This document shows positions 54,485 to 63,847 of a DNA stretch of 64,000 nucleotides, piece by piece (the first letter of the stretch is position 1; each line of letters opens with the position of its first letter). The DNA lies in NCBI GenBank assembly GCA_050952845.1, contig JBMNLP010000001.1:3224001-3288000 (forward strand). The letters are read 5' to 3'. This DNA is from JAGVSV01 sp050952845 (GTDB lineage Bacteria > Bacillota > Clostridia > Christensenellales > Aristaeellaceae). Both the position numbers and the translations under genes were made by a program. Under the pieces are notes generated by a model. It made no database searches. It saw nothing but the letters and a program-made list of their open reading frames with translations, and had not been told where the DNA came from.

Positions 54485-55432
54485 TTACCAGATGCCTTCG
54501 CCGTTAATACGTTTGGCGATGGCGTTAGTGCTTAGAAGCAGAATAGCTGAAACTACGGTCTGGAATAAACCCATAGCTGTGGTCATCGAATATTGAGTAC
54601 GCTGAACACCCTGCCTGTATATATAGGTGGAAAACACATCCGCTACATCCCGAACCACTTCGTTAGACATAAGCAGTACAGGCTCCATTCCCACATCCAT
54701 CATGCTGCCCATACGTAGAATCAACTGAATAACAATCGTAGCTGATATGCTAGGCAGTGTAATGCTGATAATTTGCCGAAATTTACCAGCACCGTCAATG
54801 ATTGCTGCTTCATACAGTTGCGGATCAATACCTGATATGGCGGCTAAGTAAATGATGGTGCCCCATCCAACCTCCTTCCAGATACCGGTCGCAACAAACA
54901 CTATAGGCCACCATTTGGAATCTGCTAAGAAATAAATGCCCTCTTTCATACCAGTAATCGATTTGAGAATGACATTTATAATACCGTGCGAAGGGGACAG
55001 AAGGTTAGCAACCATGCCTGACAATACCACCCAGGAAAAGAAATGCGGGATATAAACCACTGACTGTACAATCCGTTTATATCGCATGCTGCGAATTTCA
55101 TTCAGCATCAGCGCCAAAATAATCGGAGCAGGAAAACCAAAAACAAGGCTATAAATGTTCAATGTCAATGTGTTCCGAAAAACACGATAAAACATACTGG
55201 ATCGGAACAAACGATGAAAGTTTTCAAGCCCCACCCATTCGCTACCCCATATACCCAAGTTCATTTTATAATCTTTGAAGGCTATCTGAATACCATATAA
55301 TGGGGCAAACTTGAAAATAATATAATAAAGAACCGCTGGAATTAACAAGAGGTACAAATATCTGTCACGCCAGAGGAGTTTGGATATATTTTGCTTTCGA
55401 GAACCTTTCATCAGCACATCATTTGTTGTCAA
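54485..55432 (-). CDS. ABC transporter permease, LplB type (system 1)
   Basis: A 315-residue permease with six membrane segments, an LplB-like start (RDRYLYLLLIPAVLYYIIFKFAPLYG), and the EAA loop AAISGIDPQLYEAAIIDGAGKFRQIISITLPS. The first codon is a TTG at 55432 with GGAGGTGA six bases upstream; the ATG at 55411 is less well placed. It is first in the leftward operon. Confidence 0.85.
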   Translation of the reverse strand: MTTNDVLMKGSRKQNISKLLWRDRYLYLLLIPAVLYYIIFKFAPLYGIQIAFKDYKMNLGIWGSEWVGLENFHRLFRSSMFYRVFRNTLTLNIYSLVFGFPAPIILALMLNEIRSMRYKRIVQSVVYIPHFFSWVVLSGMVANLLSPSHGIINVILKSITGMKEGIYFLADSKWWPIVFVATGIWKEVGWGTIIYLAAISGIDPQLYEAAIIDGAGKFRQIISITLPSISATIVIQLILRMGSMMDVGMEPVLLMSNEVVRDVADVFSTYIYRQGVQRTQYSMTTAMGLFQTVVSAILLLSTNAIAKRINGEGIW

Positions 55433-55751
55433 CTATTATCACCTCCGCATAATCGCTTCGTTAATATAGAAAACAAAATCCATTCATATAGAACATAATC
55501 ATGCTACCACAATGCGCAAAGAAATGCAATCTTGAGTTTCCTTGAGTTTCCGTATTGTGATGTAAGGAATGGTCCAGAAACGATGTGCGGGCATTTTATT
55601 TCCCCATGCCAAAGTGAAAAATGCCGAAATTTGTCTGAATAAAGTCAAAAACAAGCAAATTTTCATGTAAAAATGAGGAACCTTTTTGGTTTTTATAGTA
55701 GAATTAATATGGACGTAAAAATCCGACTAAACAAAACCAAGGAGGCTCCTC
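55433..55751. other. Divergent non-coding region between LplB gene and IS remnant
   Basis: No gene is seen. It contains two tandem copies of CTTGAGTTTC (55531-55550), which could be part of an operator or the -35 zone for the leftward transporter operon. It also contains the left part of the IS-derived sequence that carries the truncated transposase; the IS end could not be fixed because no partner end survives. Confidence 0.4.
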
Positions 55752-56672
55752 ATGCGACATATTACCACAGATACTTACCAAATGAAAAGGTCCATTTTGT
55801 CTTTTGCAGGACACATCAGCCGCGGGACGTCCAAGAGCTGGCGGAAATTCATCGCAGACGTCATCTACGGCATTCTGGCATCGGGCAGCTGTATTCTATC
55901 ACGTTTTGCCGATGTGCTGCGTGAAGATATCCTGAAGGTGAACACCGTTGAGCGCATGGCCCGCAAGCTGGGTGAGGACATTCCTGAGCAGGCAATCGAC
56001 AATTACCTGACCATGGTAAAGGACATGGTCAGGGCAGATGGTCCTGTGTATGTAGACGACACGGATGTTATCAAGCCATACGGGAAAGCATTTGAGGCGT
56101 TGGGAACGGTGCGGGATGGGTCCTCAATCAAGAAGACCAATGAGAAAGGGTATCTGGTCACCGAGATCACCGCGTTGACCCGACAAACATGTCAACCCAT
56201 TAGCGTGCATTCCTATCTTTACTCCGCTGTATCTGAGGACTTCAAGTCTGTTAATGAGGTCACTTTTGATGCGCTAAAAGCAGTTTTTCCTTATTTTCGG
56301 GAAGCTACGTATGTATTTGACCGTGGGTATGACATGAACGCTTTATATACATTCATGTATAAGCATAATGCAAAGTTTATCATTCGCATTACAAAAGACA
56401 GAAATCTATACCACAAAAACAAATGGTTTAAAGCCACGACGCTGCGGGACATGTACAAAGGCAAGTTTAAATGCAACGTGATGTTCAACGGGAAATTGGC
56501 CGAATGCTGGGTATCCTGCGTTAACGTTCAGATGACGGCAAGCCGCAAATGGCTGAAACTGGTGTTGGTGTATGGGCTGTCCGACAACCCCATGATGCTG
56601 GTGACCAACCGTCCTGTAACGAGTAAGAAAGAAGCGAACGAAGTTGTCAAGGATTACTTCATGCGTAAGTGA
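55752..56672 (+). pseudogene. Truncated IS4-like transposase
   Basis: A frame of 306 residues with a DDE-transposase start (YVDDTDVIKPYG, YVFDRGYDMNALY) that stops at VVKDYFMRK, just where relatives continue into the segment holding the catalytic Glu. The C-terminal third and the right IS end are missing, so it is inactive. GGAGG precedes the ATG. It marks an old insertion at the boundary between the leftward pectin operon and the rightward esterase/arabinofuranosidase genes. Confidence 0.75.
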
Positions 56673-56845
56673 ACGAACAACCTCTTCTTGACGAAGCGTG
56701 CTTGTTTTGATATGATGAATTTCAGAATGAATGGTTTGATTTCTGATACTATCGTCGAAGGAGAGGTGTCGTCCAATATATCATTGTAGCAGATGGATTG
56801 TTTATATTGGTAAAATAATCGTGTATAGCCTAAGGAGGATACAGG

Positions 56846-58369
56846 ATGCCTTTAATACGCACAGCCACTACCAAATACGGTGTTGTCCGGGGTTTGCCCG
56901 CAGCGGACCCGCGCATTACCAGCTATAAGGGGATTCCCTTTGCAGCGCCACCGGTTGGAAAAAAACGCTGGCGGGCGCCTCAGCCCTGCGTTCCATGGAA
57001 AGATGAACTCAAGGCTTTTGACTTTGCCGCCATCAGCCCCCAAGCCATCAGCGGAAAAAATAAGGAGAACATCTATACCCGGGAATGGCATGTGGACGAT
57101 GACCCCCTGATGGATGAGGACTGCCTGTATCTGAATATCTGGGCGCCGGCGGAAGGGCAGAAAAACCTGCCTGTGTTTGTGTGGTATTTTGGCGGCGGCC
57201 TGCAGGTAGGCTCCACCACCGAGATGGAGTTTGACGGGGAGCGCATCGCCAGGCGCGGCATTGTGGTTGTCACCGTCAACTATCGGCTGAATGTGTTCGG
57301 TTTTCTGGCTCACCCGGATATCAGCGCGGAAGGGTCAGGCCCTGCCGCCAATTTCGGCTTCCTGGATCAGCAATTTGCCACGCAGTGGGTTCGGGAGAAC
57401 ATCGCTGCCTTTGGCGGCGACCCGAACAACATCACCATCGGCGGCCAGTCCGCCGGCGGGATGAGCGTCAGCGCGCAGATTGCCCATAATGAAAATGAAG
57501 GCTTGTTTCGCCAGGCTGTGATCATCAGCGGCCTGTTTGCAAGGGTCTATCCCGCTGAACAGCTTGGGCTTTGCGTCACGTTAGAGGAGGCTGAGCAGCG
57601 CGGGCAGCGCTTCTTCAGCGAAGTGCTCCAAGTCAAGTCTTTAGATGAGGCGCGCGCACTGCCCTGGCAGGCTGTGCTGGAAGCGGCGCTGACATGGAAG
57701 GAAGCCGGCATGTGGCCAGCCTGTGTAGACGGCAAATTCCTGCGCTACGCGCCCGATCAATGGTACCTGCACCCGCAGCGCGTGCAGTGCCCGGTGATGA
57801 TGGGATCGACCAACAACGAGTTTCGTATGGCGCCCGGCGCTGAGGACGACGCTTCGCTGCGCGCCTATGCGGCGCGTATCGGGGGGCTGAATCAGGATGA
57901 ATTCCTGGCTTGTTTCTCCTCGCCGGCAACAAAGGAGAGCATCCGGCAGGAAGGCGCAGTCAACGCCATTGATGTGGCAGTGAGGGCAGCAGCGCGCCAA
58001 GCCGGCACCCCCATCTATGCCTACGAGTTTGGCGCAGAGATTCCCGGCTGGGACAACCCCGGCGCTTTCCACTCGGTGGACCTGTGGTTCTTTTTTGAAA
58101 CGCTGGCCAAATGCTGGCGCCCCTTTACCGGCAAACACTACGACCTGGCCATGCAGATGACGGACTACCTGGCAAACTTCATCCGCAGCGGCGATCCGAA
58201 TGGTTCCGGCAGCACGGGCGATTGGTTGCCCTATTGGCCGGAACTGGACACGGCGAACCCTGTGTTCATGAAGTTCTACGACAGCGCCAAACCCGTGCAG
58301 TTGCCCCCGAGCCCGCTGGCAAGCCTGCTGCTGGATGCTTACTTAAAGCGCAGCATGGAAAATCTATAA
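56846..58369 (+). CDS. Type B carboxylesterase
   Basis: A 507-residue alpha/beta-hydrolase with GGQSAGG (nucleophile S202), the oxyanion-hole segment FGGGL, EDCLYLNIW, and a catalytic His in AFHSVDLW. It lacks a signal peptide, so it acts inside the cell, probably removing acetyl or feruloyl groups from imported arabino-oligosaccharides. AAGGAGG lies eight bases before the ATG. The GH51 gene follows at once, so they form an operon. Confidence 0.8.
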   Translation: MPLIRTATTKYGVVRGLPAADPRITSYKGIPFAAPPVGKKRWRAPQPCVPWKDELKAFDFAAISPQAISGKNKENIYTREWHVDDDPLMDEDCLYLNIWAPAEGQKNLPVFVWYFGGGLQVGSTTEMEFDGERIARRGIVVVTVNYRLNVFGFLAHPDISAEGSGPAANFGFLDQQFATQWVRENIAAFGGDPNNITIGGQSAGGMSVSAQIAHNENEGLFRQAVIISGLFARVYPAEQLGLCVTLEEAEQRGQRFFSEVLQVKSLDEARALPWQAVLEAALTWKEAGMWPACVDGKFLRYAPDQWYLHPQRVQCPVMMGSTNNEFRMAPGAEDDASLRAYAARIGGLNQDEFLACFSSPATKESIRQEGAVNAIDVAVRAAARQAGTPIYAYEFGAEIPGWDNPGAFHSVDLWFFFETLAKCWRPFTGKHYDLAMQMTDYLANFIRSGDPNGSGSTGDWLPYWPELDTANPVFMKFYDSAKPVQLPPSPLASLLLDAYLKRSMENL

Positions 58370-58409
58370 GCATTTGCGGGTTTTCCCAACCAAACTGAAA
58401 GGAAACGCG

Positions 58410-60017
58410 ATGAGTCCTGTGAAAACAGCCAAAATTTATGTGCATCCGCGCTTTAGAATCGGCGATATATCTCCTCGACTATACGGGGCTTTCTTAGAGC
58501 CCATCGGCACGATGGTCAACGGCAGCATGTTCAACCCCAAGCACCCGACTGCCAACGCCAAGGGCTTCCGGATGGATGTGATCGAGGCGTTGAAGGCGTC
58601 GGGTTTGCCGGCGCTGCGTCTCCCAGGCGGCAACTTTGTGTCGGGCTGGGACTGGAAGGATTCCATCGGGCCGGTTGCACAGCGCAAAACACAGCTGGAC
58701 ACCGCCTGGTTCCAATATTATACAAATGAAATCGGCCACGACGAATACCTGCAATGGACAGCCATGATCGGCGCCGAGCCCATGTATACCTTTAACTTAG
58801 GGACCAATGACCTGCGCGATGCGCTGCACCTGGTGGAATACACCAACCACAAAGGCGGCAGCTATTGGTCGGATCTTCGGCGGCAATACGGACATGAGAA
58901 GCCCTATGATGTCAAAATTTGGTACCTGGGCAACGAGATGGACGGGCCCTGGCAGATCGGCTCCTGGCAAAAGGATCCCCGCGGCTATGGCGTATTGGCG
59001 CATGAGGTGTCTAAGGGAGTGAAATGGATCGATCCAGGCATCGAAACCGTGGCTTGCGTATCCTCCTCCCCCTTCCTGTCGCATTATCCCCAATGGGATC
59101 TGGAAGTGCTGCAGGAATGCTACGAAACGGTGGACTATGTTTCACTGCACCATTACCATATTGCAGCACCGGGCGACTATGCGGCATTGCTGGGCGGTTC
59201 GGTATTCTTTGAGGACTATATCCGGACCGAAATCGCGCTGTGCGATTTTATGCAGACCAAGCTCAGGACACCCAAGAGAATAATGCTGTCCTTTGATGAG
59301 TTTGGCTCCAGGGAGCAGGAGCTGGAACCCATTCTGCCGGGCAGGGGCACGGTGTGGGAACACCGCTTTGACCCGGCGCGTGAATACGTGCGACACGACC
59401 CGGACAACATGACACCAGCCCAGCGCCTGACGCGCCGCGGCGGCATGCTGGACGCGCTTTCCTCTGCCGGCACCCTGCTGACCCTGCTGCGCCACGCAGA
59501 CCGCATCAAGATCGGCTGTATGACCTGGGGATTGCAAACGCTGGCAGCCACTGACAGAAACCATGTGTGGAAGCCCATCGCGCACTATCCCTTCAAACAG
59601 CTGATGCAGTACGGCCGCGGCGTTTCCATGCAGACCGTTGTGGAATGCGACAGCTACGATATCCCGGGCTATGCCCCCAGCCATCAATTCCAGTACAGCA
59701 CACGCACGGACATCCCCTTCATAGACAGCGCAGCCGCATACGATCCCGATCAAAAGGAACTGACTGTGTTTGTTATCAACCGGGACACGGAGCACGACCG
59801 GCAGCTTGAACTGGATGTCAGCGCATTCGAAGGTTGCCGGCTGATCGAGCATGTCCAGCTGCACACCGACGATTTGTCTGCCATGAATAGCTTCGAGCAT
59901 CCTGATGTCGTGCTGCCGAAAACCAACAGCGATGCCATGATGAAGGACGGAAAGGTCACAGCAAAGGTCAGGAGCCTATCCTGGAATGTGATCAGGCTGC
60001 GCGTTGCAGGCTTATAG
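58410..60017 (+). CDS. GH51 alpha-L-arabinofuranosidase (first)
   Basis: A 535-residue protein of the GH51 family: YGAFLEPIG near the start, LRLPGGNFVSGWDW, WYLGNEMDGPWQIG with the acid/base Glu, and IMLSFDEFGS with the nucleophile Glu, then the C-terminal beta domain. It has no signal peptide. AAGGA precedes the ATG at 58410. It releases arabinose from arabinan or arabinoxylan oligosaccharides; the binding-protein gene follows about 100 bases later. Confidence 0.9.
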   Translation: MSPVKTAKIYVHPRFRIGDISPRLYGAFLEPIGTMVNGSMFNPKHPTANAKGFRMDVIEALKASGLPALRLPGGNFVSGWDWKDSIGPVAQRKTQLDTAWFQYYTNEIGHDEYLQWTAMIGAEPMYTFNLGTNDLRDALHLVEYTNHKGGSYWSDLRRQYGHEKPYDVKIWYLGNEMDGPWQIGSWQKDPRGYGVLAHEVSKGVKWIDPGIETVACVSSSPFLSHYPQWDLEVLQECYETVDYVSLHHYHIAAPGDYAALLGGSVFFEDYIRTEIALCDFMQTKLRTPKRIMLSFDEFGSREQELEPILPGRGTVWEHRFDPAREYVRHDPDNMTPAQRLTRRGGMLDALSSAGTLLTLLRHADRIKIGCMTWGLQTLAATDRNHVWKPIAHYPFKQLMQYGRGVSMQTVVECDSYDIPGYAPSHQFQYSTRTDIPFIDSAAAYDPDQKELTVFVINRDTEHDRQLELDVSAFEGCRLIEHVQLHTDDLSAMNSFEHPDVVLPKTNSDAMMKDGKVTAKVRSLSWNVIRLRVAGL

Positions 60018-60121
60018 ATTATGCAACAGATGCTGTGATGACAGCGATGGTCACAGCACGGAATTTACGAAATGTTTTGCCAAATGGCATGAACATAATT
60101 AAAACAAACGGAGGTACACAG

Positions 60122-61711
60122 ATGCAAGGTACAAAGAGACTGATGAGTCGGCTGATGGTGGCTTTGCTGATCCTTGGGTTGATCGCAAGCGTGACCGTGG
60201 CTTCGGCGGAGGAAAAGGCCTACGACCGGATCACCATTCACTACGCCTGCCCTCAGGTTGTTGAAGGCTATGACTACAACACCGGGGACGGCTACAGCAC
60301 GTTCATCCTGGACAAGTTCAACTTTGAGTTCCAGACAACCAACCTGCCCTGGGGTGAGTGGCACAGCATGCTGAGCACCTGGATCATGGCGCAGGACATG
60401 CCGGACGTTGCCATCTTCAACTACAACGACGGCACCCATGCCGATGCCGCCAACTTTGTTGAACAGGGGCTCATCAAGCGCCTGCCCGATGACTGGAAGA
60501 CCAGATGGCCCGGCGTTGCCGAAGTCTACGAAACAACCAACCTTGGCCCCATGCTGGAAGAGTTGTACGGCGGCACCTACTTCCTGCCGCGCGCACGCTT
60601 TTTCCACAACCTGCCCGGTGATCCCCTGGCCAACCACTGGTCCATGTGGATGAGGGCCGACTGGATTGAGGCAATAGGCAAGGAAGTAAAGAACAACTAC
60701 ACCATTACCGAAGTGCTGGAAATTGCCCGCCTGATCAAGGAACAGGATCCCGGCAATCTGGGCGACGCTTTGCTGCCCATCTGCATGGATTCAGGCAACT
60801 CTTCCAGGCTCTTCCTGGAAGCCAACAGCACCCACTGGAACACCTTCTACAAAACCGAGGACGGCACCTATGCCTGGGGCGCCGCAGCTGAAGAAACCCT
60901 GGCAGGCTTGAAAAACTACTATCATGCTTACAGCACCGGCCTGCTGGACCCCGAGTTTTACCTGCTGACCCATGAAAGGGACATGGAGAAGTTCCAGACC
61001 CTGGGCATCGCCGGCGTATCGTATTTAGGCGGCCAGACGGCTGACGTGGAGCGTTTCCGCATCGACTTCACCAACGACACGGGCATTGACGGAAGCGCCT
61101 TCAACCTGGCAACCCTGCTGGGCGAGGACGGCAACTACCATCAGCGCGACCTGATCAACTTCTGGGGCGCTGTCTGCTTCAGCCCTGATGTGGAAGACGC
61201 GGTGTTTGAGCGCTGGATGGACCTGATGGAGTTCACCGCCAGCCCCGAAGGGTATCCGGGCACCCAGCTGGGCGTCAAGGGCGTGGACTGGGATTTTGAT
61301 GACAATGGCGAGATCGTATCCCTGGTGGAACCGGGCACACTGCTGGCAGGCCCTGTGGGCGTAGCCAAATATCCGAGCCTGGGCCACGTGCTGGGTTCCA
61401 TCATCCTCTGGGATGACCTGGCCTTTGACAACCCCAACATCGGCAAGAGCTTCCGCGAAGAATCCCGCGCGCTGTATGATAACCGCAGTACGATGTGTAC
61501 CCCCGAAACCTTTGCCAAGGTGGACTGGGACCTGTGGATGCACAACACGGACAACCTGCGCAGGGCAAGGGGCATCGACTATGCCACCGAGTATGCCAAC
61601 CTGGTCACCTCAGCTACCAGCGAGGAGAACTTGGTAGAGCTGTACAACGCCTGGTTAGAGTCTCAAATGAGCCTCATCCAGCCTGTGCTCGATGAGCTGA
61701 ACCAGAAGTAA
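60122..61711 (+). CDS. ABC sugar-transporter substrate-binding protein (system 2)
   Basis: A 529-residue binding protein with a signal peptide (MQGTKRLMSRLMVALLILGL..., cleavage near ASA), then the family-1 fold (ITIHYACPQVVEGYDYNTGDG, TTNLPWGEWHSML). The start at 60122 follows GGAGG; the longer frame from 60035 lacks a site and a proper signal. It is followed by strong RNA hairpins before its permease genes, which would raise its level relative to them. Confidence 0.85.
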   Translation: MQGTKRLMSRLMVALLILGLIASVTVASAEEKAYDRITIHYACPQVVEGYDYNTGDGYSTFILDKFNFEFQTTNLPWGEWHSMLSTWIMAQDMPDVAIFNYNDGTHADAANFVEQGLIKRLPDDWKTRWPGVAEVYETTNLGPMLEELYGGTYFLPRARFFHNLPGDPLANHWSMWMRADWIEAIGKEVKNNYTITEVLEIARLIKEQDPGNLGDALLPICMDSGNSSRLFLEANSTHWNTFYKTEDGTYAWGAAAEETLAGLKNYYHAYSTGLLDPEFYLLTHERDMEKFQTLGIAGVSYLGGQTADVERFRIDFTNDTGIDGSAFNLATLLGEDGNYHQRDLINFWGAVCFSPDVEDAVFERWMDLMEFTASPEGYPGTQLGVKGVDWDFDDNGEIVSLVEPGTLLAGPVGVAKYPSLGHVLGSIILWDDLAFDNPNIGKSFREESRALYDNRSTMCTPETFAKVDWDLWMHNTDNLRRARGIDYATEYANLVTSATSEENLVELYNAWLESQMSLIQPVLDELNQK

Positions 61712-61743
61712 ATATAGCAAACCGGACGAATCAATGCTTTGCT

Positions 61744-61765
61744 CGGGACAGGGGGTCCTGTCCCG
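61744..61765 (+). terminator. GC-rich hairpin after the binding-protein gene
   Basis: CGGGACAGG (61744-61752) and CCTGTCCCG (61757-61765) form a perfect nine-base stem with a GGGT loop. There is no T-run, so it is more likely an mRNA-stabilising or attenuating hairpin than a full terminator. Confidence 0.5.
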
Positions 61766-61771
61766 GGCATC

Positions 61772-61938
61772 ATTAGAGCAAATTACGCAATCGTGGCACA
61801 CAAAGCAGCGCAGGATTTTTGTCTCTGGCAAGGAGCGTGAACGCAGGCGTAGCAGCGCTACGTCAAGTGAACAGCGACACTGCCAGAGGCAAAAAGACAA
61901 GTCTGCGACTGCGCCATGATAAGTAAATTTGCTCTAAT
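61772..61938. repeat. 167-bp near-palindromic element with terminal inverted repeats
   Basis: ATTAGAGCAAATT (61772-61784) is matched by AATTTGCTCTAAT (61926-61938). Inner arms CTCTGGCA/TGCCAGAG and the central CGTAGC-AGC-GCTACG (61848-61862) share the same axis at 61855. The structure resembles a MITE or a large intercistronic hairpin. Confidence 0.7.
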
Positions 61939-61961
61939 ACATACATGAAAGAGGTGATAGG

Positions 61962-62921
61962 ATGACCGCGCTGTCAGGAGGGGCTGTAAAGCCGGGGCTG
62001 AAGGGGTTCCTTGTCCATACAGGCAGAAGCATATGGAAGCACAAAGCCAAGTACCTGCTTATTCTGCCCGGGCTGGTTTGGTATGTGGTGTTCGCGTATG
62101 TGCCGATATTCGGCCTGTCGCTGGCGTTCAAGAAGTACCTGGCTAAAATGGGGCTGTTCAGAAGCCCCTGGATTGGCTTGTACAACTTTGAAAATGTGTT
62201 CGCTGACCCGGCGTTCGTGCAGTCCATCTGGACAACGCTGAGGATCAACGCTGGAAGGCTGCTGTTCGTTTTTCCTTTTCCCATCGTGCTGGCTCTGTTC
62301 TTCAACGAGTTGCGCCTGGGGCGCCCGAAAAAAGTCCTGCAATCCATTTTTACCTTTCCCCATTTCCTGTCGTGGGTGATTGTTGCCAGCATCATGGTGA
62401 GCATCCTGGGGCAGCGGGGATTGGTCAACTCCTTCTTAGGGGCAGTGTTCGGTTCCTCCCCCATCAGCTTTTTAGGAACCCCATCCTATTTTCAGCCCAT
62501 CGTATACATCACCGACATCTGGAAAAGCGCAGGGTGGAGCGCCATTATCTATATGGCTGCCATATCGGGCATCGATGTAGAGCAATACGAAGCGGCGGAA
62601 ATTGATGGCTCCTCGCGCATGCAGCGCATGTGGCATATCACGCTGCCCAGCATCCGCCCTACCATCGTCGTGTTGTTCATTTTGGCTGTCGGCAACCTGA
62701 TGACCGGCGGGTTTGATCAGATATTCAACCTGAGCAACCCTGCCACCATTCGTGTAGCCGAAACTCTGGATATGTACATCTATAGAATCACCTTCCGCGG
62801 CTCGGTGGACTTTTCCTTCTCCGCAGCCGTCGCCTTGATCAGATCTGTTGTCAACCTGCTGCTGCTGTTCTCTGCCGATCGCATCATCAAGAAAGTCGGC
62901 GGAACCGGTCTCTTAGCTTGA
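61962..62921 (+). CDS. ABC transporter permease, LplB type (system 2)
   Basis: A 319-residue permease with six hydrophobic segments, an LplB-like start (WKHKAKYLLILPGLVWYVVF), and the EAA loop AAISGIDVEQYEAAEIDGSSRMQRMWHITLPS. GAGGTGAT precedes the ATG. It partners the YtcP-type gene 20 bases downstream and the upstream binding protein. Confidence 0.85.
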   Translation: MTALSGGAVKPGLKGFLVHTGRSIWKHKAKYLLILPGLVWYVVFAYVPIFGLSLAFKKYLAKMGLFRSPWIGLYNFENVFADPAFVQSIWTTLRINAGRLLFVFPFPIVLALFFNELRLGRPKKVLQSIFTFPHFLSWVIVASIMVSILGQRGLVNSFLGAVFGSSPISFLGTPSYFQPIVYITDIWKSAGWSAIIYMAAISGIDVEQYEAAEIDGSSRMQRMWHITLPSIRPTIVVLFILAVGNLMTGGFDQIFNLSNPATIRVAETLDMYIYRITFRGSVDFSFSAAVALIRSVVNLLLLFSADRIIKKVGGTGLLA

Positions 62922-62941
62922 TTGGCACAAGGAGGTATATG

Positions 62942-63832
62942 ATGCAAGTGAAGAAATCGCGCGCATATCATCGGGATAGGTTTGAATTGCTGGATGGCAT
63001 CATACTGATTGTGCTGCTCATCATGGCGGCGATGATCGTTGTGCCCTTTATCAGCGTGATTGCCATCTCCTTTGCCACGCAGAAGGAGGCGCTGGAAAGC
63101 CCGCTGCTGTTGTTTCCCACCAAGCCCACCATCGATAACTACTACCGGTTGTTTCAGGATCCCCGCATCGTCATTGGCTACAAGACAACCTTGTTAATTC
63201 TGGTGTTGGGCGTTCCCCTCAACCTGTTTCTGACCACCAGCATGGCCTATGGGCTGATCCGCACGGATTATCCCGGGTCCAAGTTTATTTTCTACGCAGT
63301 ACTGCTCACCATGCTGTTTAACGGCGGCATTGTGCCCATGTACCTGCTGATGTTGCAGCTTGGACTCACAAAAAATATATGGTCGGTTATATTGGCTTAT
63401 GGGGTGAACACCTTTTACTTTATCATCATGCGCACCTATCTGACGTCACTGCCCGAATCCCTCATCGAATCGGCAAGGATTGACGGCGCGGGCGAGTGGC
63501 GCATCCTGTTCCAGATTATCCTGCCCCTTGCCAAGCCCATCATGGCTACGGTGTTGCTGTTCTACGCGGTGGACAGGTGGAACGAGTGGTTCAACTCCAT
63601 GATTTTCCTTCGCAGAAACGACCTGATCCCCCTGCAGCTGGTGCTGCGGAACATCGTCATGGACACCGTCATTGTCGATTCCCTGTCCATAGCGGGGCCG
63701 CGTATCCCAAGGTTTACGGAAGGCATCCAGAACGCCACCATCATGGTGACCATGCTTCCCATCATGTGCGTGTTCCCTTTCCTGCAAAAATACTTTGTAA
63801 AGGGCATCATGGTAGGTTCCATAAAAGCCTGA
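62942..63832 (+). CDS. ABC transporter permease, YtcP type (system 2)
   Basis: About 296 residues with six membrane segments, the EAA loop SLPESLIESARIDGAGEWRILFQIILPLAKP, and the ending LQKYFVKGIMVGSIKA. ATG codons at 62939 and 62942 both follow GGAGG; the second has the better spacing. It completes the second oligosaccharide transporter and is followed by a second GH51 gene. Confidence 0.85.
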   Translation: MQVKKSRAYHRDRFELLDGIILIVLLIMAAMIVVPFISVIAISFATQKEALESPLLLFPTKPTIDNYYRLFQDPRIVIGYKTTLLILVLGVPLNLFLTTSMAYGLIRTDYPGSKFIFYAVLLTMLFNGGIVPMYLLMLQLGLTKNIWSVILAYGVNTFYFIIMRTYLTSLPESLIESARIDGAGEWRILFQIILPLAKPIMATVLLFYAVDRWNEWFNSMIFLRRNDLIPLQLVLRNIVMDTVIVDSLSIAGPRIPRFTEGIQNATIMVTMLPIMCVFPFLQKYFVKGIMVGSIKA

Positions 63833-63847
63833 GGAGGATAAAACGTC

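Noticed and set aside
55531..55550. The tandem CTTGAGTTTC as an IS end
   Set aside because: It is a tandem rather than inverted repeat and no partner end survives near 56.7 kb.
61926..61961. A target duplication around the 167-bp palindrome
   Set aside because: Flanking bases (GGCATC on the left, ACATAC on the right) do not form a convincing direct repeat, so insertion cannot be shown.
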